Position numbers and translations under genes: made by a program
Assembly (NCBI GenBank): GCA_003230545.1
Contig: QIFB01000220.1
Location: 1-33,728 of the forward strand
From: Gammaproteobacteria bacterium
Lineage (GTDB): Bacteria > Pseudomonadota > Gammaproteobacteria > UBA9214
Direction of reading: 5' to 3'
Length of the DNA stretch: 33,728 nucleotides
The notes under the pieces: generated by a model
Told to the model about the DNA's origin: nothing
Databases searched by the model: none
What the model saw: only the letters and a program-made list of their open reading frames with translations
Part shown: positions 28,948-33,728 of the stretch, one piece after another
How the letters are laid out: the number at the start of each line of letters is the position of its first letter
Numbering within the stretch: position 1 is the stretch's first letter

Positions 28948-30843
28948 TCAGGCACTCCTGCGTTCAACGGGGTTGCGTTTTTTCAGATGAATCAGTAACA
29001 GTGAAACCGCTGCCGGGGTGACGCCCGGTATCCGCGTCGCCTGGCCAATGGTCTCCGGTCGCACTGACTGTAATTGTTCCGATACCTCGTTTGACAGCCC
29101 GTGCACGGCATTGTAATCCATATCTGCCGGCAACGGTTGTTCCTGGTGGCGTTGCAGGCGTGCAATCTCCGACTGCTGGCGCTCGAGATACCCGGCGTAT
29201 TTCGCCTGGATCTCGACCTGCCCGGCGACCTGTGCGTCGGCCACCGCGGGGCCGATGCCGGTGATCGCCATCAGCGCAGCATACGACACCTCCGGCCGGC
29301 GCAGCAGGTTTGCTGCAGGCTGTTCGCGTGACAACGGGCGTTCCAGCAGGCTGGAGACGGCGGCGCCGGTGCCGGATTCCGGGCGCACCAGCAGCGCATC
29401 AAGACGTTGCTGTTCGCGGGCAATGGCCTCGCGTTTTTCGCTGAAGACCTGCCAGCGCCGATCATCGATCAGCCCCAGCTCCCGTCCGGCCGGGGTCAGG
29501 CGCAGGTCCGCATTGTCCTGGCGCAGCAGCAGGCGATACTCGGCGCGACTGGTAAACATGCGATACGGCTCGCGGGTGCCGCGGGTGACGAGATCATCGA
29601 TTAACACCCCGATGTAGGCCATGTCACGCCCCGGGGACCAGGGCGCCTGGCCCTGCACCTGGCGCGCGGCATTGAGTCCGGCAATCAGCCCCTGTGCCGC
29701 GGCCTCTTCATAGCCGGTGGTGCCGTTGATCTGGCCGGCAAAATACAGTCCGCGAATGACTTTGGTCTCCAGCGAGGCGTACAGGTCGCGCGGATCAAAG
29801 AAATCATACTCGATGGCATAGCCCGGCCGCGTGATGCGGGCCTGCTCGAATCCACGGATCGAGTGCACCAGCGCCTCCTGCACGTCCAGGGCAAGGCTGG
29901 TGGAAATTCCATTGGGATAGACTTCGTAAGTATCAAGACCCTCCGGTTCCACGAACACCTGGTGGGACGAGCGGTCGGCAAAGCGCACCACCTTGTCCTC
30001 GATCGAGGGACAGTAGCGCGGCCCGTTTGACTGAATCGCACCGCTGTACATCGGCGAGTCATCAAGCCCGCCGCGAATAATGTCATGGGTCGCTTCACCG
30101 GTATGGGTGATATGGCAGGACACCTGGCGCGGGTGGTCTGCCGGCGCGCCAAGAAATGACATCACCGGCACCGGGTCATCCCCCGGCTGTTCCTGCAACT
30201 TGCCAAAATCGATACTGCGGCCATCGAGGCGCGGCGGTGTCCCGGTCTTCAGGCGCTCGACCCGTAGCGGCAGTTCCCGCAGGCGCGCGGCGAGCGCGTT
30301 TGCCGGCGGGTCACCGGCACGTCCACCGGCCTGCTGCTGCGTCCCGATATGCATACAGCCACCCAGAAATGTGCCCACGGTGAGTATCACTGCCGGCGCA
30401 TGAAAGCTCAGCCCCGTGTGCGTCACCACACCGGTGACTCGCTCCCCGGTAACGACGAGATCGTCAACGGCCTGCTGGATGATGGTCAGGTTGGGTGCCT
30501 GCTCCAGCACCGAACGCACGGCCTGCCGGTACAACACCCGGTCCGCCTGGGCGCGGGTGGCGCGTACGGCCGGACCCTTGCTGGCATTGAGCACCCGGAA
30601 CTGGATACCGGCCCGGTCGGCAGCACGCGCCATCAGCCCGCCAAGAGCATCGATTTCCCGTACCAGGTGGCTCTTGCCAATCCCGCCGATGGCCGGGTTG
30701 CAACTCATCTGGCCAAGGGTTTCGACCTTGTGGGTCAGCAACAGGGTGCGGGCGCCCAGCCGGGCGGCCGCGAGCGCCGCCTCGGTGCCGGCATGGCCGC
30801 CACCGATTACGATTACGTCATAGCTTCTGCCCGGATGTGTCAC
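28948..30843 (-). CDS. mnmG: tRNA uridine-5-carboxymethylaminomethyl modification enzyme MnmG (GidA)
   Basis: 631 aa from the GTG at 30841-30843, a length matching the E. coli protein (629 aa). An ATG at 30915 is in frame but adds 24 atypical residues. It has the FAD-binding GGGHAGTEA (14-22), the conserved [13 protein letters not shown] segment, and a C-terminal helical domain ending in [11 protein letters not shown]. With MnmE it modifies the wobble uridine of several tRNAs. MnmE is not adjacent, unlike in many gammaproteobacteria. It heads the rsmG-parA-parB cluster. Confidence 0.96.
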   Translation of the reverse strand: MTHPGRSYDVIVIGGGHAGTEAALAAARLGARTLLLTHKVETLGQMSCNPAIGGIGKSHLVREIDALGGLMARAADRAGIQFRVLNASKGPAVRATRAQADRVLYRQAVRSVLEQAPNLTIIQQAVDDLVVTGERVTGVVTHTGLSFHAPAVILTVGTFLGGCMHIGTQQQAGGRAGDPPANALAARLRELPLRVERLKTGTPPRLDGRSIDFGKLQEQPGDDPVPVMSFLGAPADHPRQVSCHITHTGEATHDIIRGGLDDSPMYSGAIQSNGPRYCPSIEDKVVRFADRSSHQVFVEPEGLDTYEVYPNGISTSLALDVQEALVHSIRGFEQARITRPGYAIEYDFFDPRDLYASLETKVIRGLYFAGQINGTTGYEEAAAQGLIAGLNAARQVQGQAPWSPGRDMAYIGVLIDDLVTRGTREPYRMFTSRAEYRLLLRQDNADLRLTPAGRELGLIDDRRWQVFSEKREAIAREQQRLDALLVRPESGTGAAVSSLLERPLSREQPAANLLRRPEVSYAALMAITGIGPAVADAQVAGQVEIQAKYAGYLERQQSEIARLQRHQEQPLPADMDYNAVHGLSNEVSEQLQSVRPETIGQATRIPGVTPAAVSLLLIHLKKRNPVERRSA

Positions 30844-31183
30844 CGTACGGATACCGCAAGAAAAACCAGCGGGCAGTTTACGCCCATGGAAAACACCAGG
30901 CGAATCCCCTGCCATCGCTTGCCGCCTGCATCGTTACCGTCCCCCGGAAACAGACTATATAGTATAAATCGTATATGTTGTGATAGGATACCCGAATATA
31001 CACAATATGGGGTAGCCGTTGAGATTACTTGAGTTTACCCGGGATGCCGGGGGCGCCAACCCGCGGCGCACTGCAGTCGCGGCCGCCGCAAAGCCGGCAG
31101 CCGCTACCCGGGTGGTCAGGCCGCCAGCCGGGCAGACCGGCAGACCGGGCAGCCAGCGGTTTCCGCCGAAAGGCCATACCGCA

Positions 31184-31585
31184 ATGAAACCGGCCCGGCG
31201 CAACCCGGTCGATCTCGAGGCACTGCAATCACGCATCCATGCCCTGGAGCAGCGGGTACAACAGCAGACCGGCCGGATCGAGCACCATGCCAGGCTGGCG
31301 GATCTCGACACGTTGCAAATGCGTATCAAGCGTGTCGAGCAGACTCTCAACAGTGAACTCTGGGCAGCCCGGCAGCGCGAACACACCATGCTGGAGATGC
31401 TCAGCACACCGCCGCTGAAAACGGCGGTCCTTAAACGGTTCAAAGAGTTTTGGCAAACCGGTGTGCCAGCCATCAAGCGCTGGTTGCAGCAGGCCGCAGC
31501 CAGCTGGTGGCGGGATACCCGGCCTGGCTGGTGGCCGCAATTTGCGGCCGCCTGGCAGGAAGCCCTCGACCAGGCACGGCGCTGA
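31184..31585 (+). CDS. Trp-rich coiled-coil protein of unknown function
   Basis: 133 aa from the ATG at 31184, with GAAAGG about 11 bases upstream. The frame stays open back to a TTG at 31019, but that stretch is an Ala/Pro/Arg-rich low-complexity sequence with little sign of a fold. Residues about 10-75 form heptad-like helices (LEALQSRIHALEQRVQQQ; LDTLQMRIKRVEQTLNSEL). The C-terminal half is basic and has eight tryptophans overall, including WWRDTRPGWWPQFAAAW. It has no signal or clear transmembrane helix. It is divergent from mnmG. I do not recognise a family. Confidence 0.6.
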   Translation: MKPARRNPVDLEALQSRIHALEQRVQQQTGRIEHHARLADLDTLQMRIKRVEQTLNSELWAARQREHTMLEMLSTPPLKTAVLKRFKEFWQTGVPAIKRWLQQAAASWWRDTRPGWWPQFAAAWQEALDQARR

Positions 31586-31599
31586 CCCGACCGGTGCCA

Positions 31600-31621
31600 G
31601 GCCGAATCAGTTCGGCCCTAC
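31600..31621. repeat. REP-type hairpin, GGCCGAAT-NN-ATTCGGCC stem
   Basis: GGCCGAATCAGTTCGGCC followed by CTAC, fourteen bases after the coiled-coil gene stop. It has one mismatch in the inner stem (AAT opposite GTT). Same type as 15098-15119 and 32751-32772. Confidence 0.7.
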
Positions 31622-31655
31622 AAAGAACGGTATAGTGGGGCGGATGAACGGTGTT

Positions 31656-31677
31656 GCAGGGCGGAATTCATTCCGCC
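31656..31677. repeat. REP-type hairpin, GGCGGAAT-NN-ATTCCGCC stem
   Basis: GCAGGGCGGAATTCATTCCGCC, on the plus strand with a GCAG end, eight bases from the corrected tetR stop. The arms match those of 32716-32737. Confidence 0.72.
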
Positions 31678-31684
31678 AAACAAA

Positions 31685-32351
31685 CTATTTCGCTGCCACA
31701 TTGCGTAGCCCCGCCCAGAGCAGTTCCAGCTGTTGCCGGTACATGGCCCCGATACTCGCCGGGTTGCTATGCTGGATGGCCAGCGGGACACTAGAAGATC
31801 GACACCAGGCCGACCATGGCGGCCGGCATCAGGGTATTCTCCGGTAATTCGCCCCGCTTCATCGCCTGCTGCAACGCGGCTTTGAACAGCGTTTCCAGGC
31901 TGTCCTGCTCGCTTGCATCAATCCCCTCCAGGTCCGGAAACGCCATGACCCGTTCGGCCAGGGTAATCTCCGGGCGCGGGGCATGTTCCCGGTCGCGCGC
32001 CTCGTAGGCAATGATCTCCGCCATGAGCCCGGGTTTCTTCTGGATCTGGATGGCGGTATAGCGGAACAGTGCCTCGATCACCGCGAGCCCGTGTTGCTGC
32101 TGCGCCGCCTGACCGCCATACCAGTTGAGCTCGAGCGACCAGAGCTTGTCGAGGTAGGCCACCAGGTCATCCTTGCGGGGAAAATAGTTGAAGAAGGTGG
32201 CCTCGGAAATCTGCACCTGGTCGCACAGGGCCTTGACCGAGAGGTTGTCCAGGGGCGCGGACTCGAGGTGGCGGGTCACGGCTGCGGCCAGTGCCAGGCG
32301 GGTGCGGGCAAATTTTCGCTCACGCAGGGTCGGCTTGGCGGCATCGGACAT
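31685..32351 (-). CDS. TetR-family transcriptional regulator, +1 frameshift near 31794
   Basis: The ATG at 32349-32351 opens a frame with a TetR N-terminus: RERKFARTRLALAAAV and the helix-turn-helix VKALCDQVQISEATFFNYFPRKDDLVAYL. That frame stops at TAG (about 31791) after VSIF. The next frame carries on with LAIQHSNPASIGAMYRQQLELLWAGLRNVAAK to a stop at 31685-31687. One extra base explains this: removing the G of TAGTG gives FYVPLAIQ and a 221-aa protein, a normal TetR size. The ligand is unknown. An imperfect palindrome just upstream suggests autoregulation. Confidence 0.8.
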
Positions 32352-32360
32352 TGCTGTAGC

Positions 32361-32387
32361 TTACTATATAATTTTATAAAACAGTAA
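32361..32387. promoter_or_regulatory. Imperfect 27-bp palindrome, likely TetR operator
   Basis: TTACT and AGTAA at the two ends, with partial symmetry inside (about 8 of 13 pairs). It lies 10-36 bases upstream of the tetR ATG in an AT-rich promoter-like region. Position and size match the autoregulatory sites usual for TetR proteins. No binding evidence is available. Confidence 0.45.
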
Positions 32388-32663
32388 TAAATTAATTTTA
32401 AGGAAATTCAGTGACTTCCAGCCTGTGTCGGGCTCCGCCAGCCAGGCAAGCGGTTATTCCACAATAAACCCGTAAAATATCTGTGGAAAGGGCAATTTGC
32501 GGTGATTTCCAGGCTACCGGGACGCCACGAGATTCCAGAAATTCATCATAATTAAAAATTATTACAATAAGTTAGAATATTTTATGGCAATATATAAAAT
32601 TAGAGATCTCATTAATAAATAACCCTGAGACCCGGGAATCCGGATGATTCCAGATCATGCGCT

Positions 32664-32677
32664 CTCTATTAATAGAG
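32664..32677. promoter_or_regulatory. Perfect 14-bp palindrome CTCTATTAATAGAG
   Basis: Fully symmetric and AT-rich, lying 86 bases past the methyltransferase stop codon, in the gap before tetR. A dimeric regulator could bind here. No promoter or gene start is close, so the role is open. Confidence 0.35.
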
Positions 32678-32715
32678 TAAACCTTAAATAGTTAGCAAAA
32701 ACCCGTTTTTTACCC

Positions 32716-32737
32716 GGCGGAATAAATTCCGCCCTAC
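32716..32737. repeat. REP-type hairpin, GGCGGAAT-NN-ATTCCGCC stem
   Basis: GGCGGAATAAATTCCGCC followed by CTAC, so the GTAG end is on the minus strand. It pairs in orientation with the next unit, 13 bases away, with the GTAG ends facing inward. Confidence 0.75.
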
Positions 32738-32750
32738 AGCGCTGTTCTGT

Positions 32751-32772
32751 GTAGGGCCGAATTTATTCGGCC
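32751..32772. repeat. REP-type hairpin overlapping the end of the methyltransferase gene
   Basis: GTAGGGCCGAATTTATTCGGCC on the plus strand. Its last ten bases overlap the methyltransferase reading frame. The TAA stop (32763-32765) and the final Ala-Glu codons come from the repeat. Confidence 0.75.
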
Positions 32773-33635
32773 GGAATGGATCGACTCAACACCACCAGCC
32801 GGTAGCTCTTGTAGCGTTCAAACACGGCCTGGCTGCGGTTACCGGACAGGTACTTGTAATTAAATCGCGCCAGCTGTTTGCGCAGTAGCCATTTGAGCAC
32901 CCGGGTCTTGAGCGGGTGCTGGTCCAGCAGCCAGCGGTTCAGGGTGGCCGTCGCCGGCACCAGCCGTTCATCCAGCCAGTCATCGAGCAGGGCAATGCCG
33001 GGGCTGACCCGTCGGGTCAGGTCTTCATCCAGCTCAATGGCAAACCCGGATGCTCCGACCCGCCGGTAGAACTCCGCCAGGTCATGGCCACCGCCGAAGC
33101 TCCGGTCGCCGGCACCGCCCTGGCCGTGGGCAGCCGTTTTGAAAAAATCACAGATGACGGCCTGGCCGGCAGGTGCCAGCAACCCGGCCAGGACCTCGAA
33201 TCCGGCTGCCATCGGAATGTACTGAAAACTTTCGCTGAACAGGACCAGGTCATACTGATTCTGCCGGTGTGCTGCCGGGATGGATTCAAAACCGGTTTCC
33301 AGTAACAGCGTGTCATGATCGTCATGCGCCCCGAGGCGTTCGCGCACCAACCGGTTCAGGGCAGTGGACGGGTTGACTGCATCCGCGCGGTAACCGCGCT
33401 CGCGTAACTGCTGCAACAGGTGCCCGGTACCACAGCCAACATCCAGGATGCGCGCATCACGGATGCCGGCCGTTTGCCGGCTGATGAGATCCAGCAACAT
33501 ATCCGAGTAACGCTGTTGGGCAATGCCGAGGTTCGACAGTGACAGTGGCAGATCGTCATCCCACAGGCCGTAATGCAGGTCATCCACATCCAGCAGCTGC
33601 TGTGCCAGCACCAGCCCGAGTTCCCGGCTGTTCAT
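32763..33635 (-). CDS. Class I SAM-dependent methyltransferase
   Basis: 290 aa. Motif I is LDVGCGTG (64-71), followed by the motif-II-like acidic stretch and the motif-IV-like YDLVLFSESFQYIP. The substrate is unknown. The N-terminal region (DDLHYGLWDDDLPLSLSNLGIAQQRY) and the basic C-terminus (ARFNYKYLSGNRSQ) look like a small-molecule or lipid-type methyltransferase, but this is only a guess. The start codon follows the upstream gene's stop directly (TAAATG), so the two form an operon. The last two codons and the stop lie inside a REP hairpin. Confidence 0.85.
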   Translation of the reverse strand: MNSRELGLVLAQQLLDVDDLHYGLWDDDLPLSLSNLGIAQQRYSDMLLDLISRQTAGIRDARILDVGCGTGHLLQQLRERGYRADAVNPSTALNRLVRERLGAHDDHDTLLLETGFESIPAAHRQNQYDLVLFSESFQYIPMAAGFEVLAGLLAPAGQAVICDFFKTAAHGQGGAGDRSFGGGHDLAEFYRRVGASGFAIELDEDLTRRVSPGIALLDDWLDERLVPATATLNRWLLDQHPLKTRVLKWLLRKQLARFNYKYLSGNRSQAVFERYKSYRLVVLSRSIPAE

Positions 33636-33728
33636 TTATTCATGGCTGAGCTTGTCGGCATACAACTCGCTGATCCGCTCTTTCGCTGTACGCAGCATAT
33701 CGGCGTGTTTGATCAGGTAATCCTTCAG
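33636..33728 (-). CDS. C-terminal end of an unidentified protein (cut by window edge)
   Basis: The last 30 residues (LKDYLIKHADMLRTAKERIS, then ELYADKLSHE) of a gene entering from the right, with stop TAA at 33636-33638. The stop touches the ATG of the methyltransferase gene, indicating an operon. The fragment is helical and charged and too short to identify. Confidence 0.65.
   Translation of the reverse strand: MKDYLIKHADMLRTAKERISELYADKLSHE

Larger units (their letters stand above)
32352..32762. other. AT-rich non-coding stretch between tetR and the methyltransferase gene
   Basis: 411 bases with no credible reading frame, notably AT-rich at 32360-32400 and 32540-32630. It holds the tetR operator-like palindrome, a 14-base perfect palindrome, a GGAATC/GATTCC inverted repeat and two REP hairpins. 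Near-matches to DnaA boxes occur at 32454-32463 (TTATTCCACA) and 32481-32488 (CTGTGGAA), each imperfect. There is no RNA gene that I can recognise. Confidence 0.5.

Noticed and set aside
30996-31004. DnaA box-like sequence near mnmG as evidence for oriC
   Set aside because: A single one-mismatch site without a cluster is not enough.
31019-31183. N-terminal extension of the coiled-coil protein from a TTG
   Set aside because: Low-complexity Ala/Pro/Arg sequence and a rare start codon; the ATG at 31184 is simpler, though not proven.

Overview
This window comes from a gammaproteobacterial chromosome. It is fairly GC-rich and lies outside the Enterobacterales. The evidence is the conserved core block (mnmG, rsmG, parA, parB, atpIBEFHAGDC, glmU, glmS), a UvrD starting MDVS, a PagL-like outer-membrane enzyme and a DUF2782 protein beside polA. 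I cannot name a genus. No rRNA, tRNA, insertion sequence, prophage or CRISPR array was seen.

Layout. 1-800: the 5' part of polA (minus strand). 1034-2118: a LOG-family nucleotide hydrolase and a DUF2782 secreted protein, translationally coupled. 2298-6042: a TRAP uptake locus made of dctQ and dctM (plus), a pagL-like gene (plus) and a TakP-like 2-oxoacid-binding protein (minus). 6308-9152: a large membrane PAS-PAS-GGDEF-EAL protein broken by one frameshift. 9276-10127: an orphan polar amino-acid-type binding protein. 10236-12413: uvrD. 12573-13817: two tandem paralogous membrane-anchored proteins with four conserved cysteines, and a small Cys-containing protein in tail-to-tail orientation. 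13963-18496: hemH, glmS, glmU. 18600-19071: a SlyD-type FKBP gene (frameshifted). 19087-26171: the whole F1Fo ATP synthase operon, with a near-consensus sigma-70 promoter. 26471-30843: parB, parA, rsmG, mnmG. 31184-33728: a Trp-rich coiled-coil protein, a TetR regulator (frameshifted), a 411-bp AT-rich non-coding stretch, a SAM methyltransferase and the tail of one more gene.

How the genes work together. Most of the window is housekeeping: ATP synthesis, UDP-GlcNAc supply (GlmS and GlmU), chromosome segregation (ParAB), tRNA and 16S modification (MnmG, RsmG), haem synthesis and DNA repair (PolA, UvrD). The accessory genes concern uptake of small carboxylates or amino acids, c-di-GMP signalling and lipid A modification. 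The minus-strand run from mnmG to uvrD fits a leading-strand block near the replication origin, but no convincing oriC is visible.

What stands out. (1) Intergenic gaps are full of short palindromes of the GTAG/GCAG REP type, in several stem-sequence families whose two arms co-vary. Some sit inside the atp operon, and one supplies the stop codon of a methyltransferase gene. (2) Three genes (GGDEF-EAL, slyD, tetR) each carry exactly one surplus base, which suggests residual sequence error but needs checking. (3) A tandem pair of uncharacterised membrane-anchored proteins shares a C-x23-C-x4-C-x-C pattern. (4) The PagL-like protein lacks the family's catalytic glutamate. I do not see convincing evidence for a new defence or mobile system.
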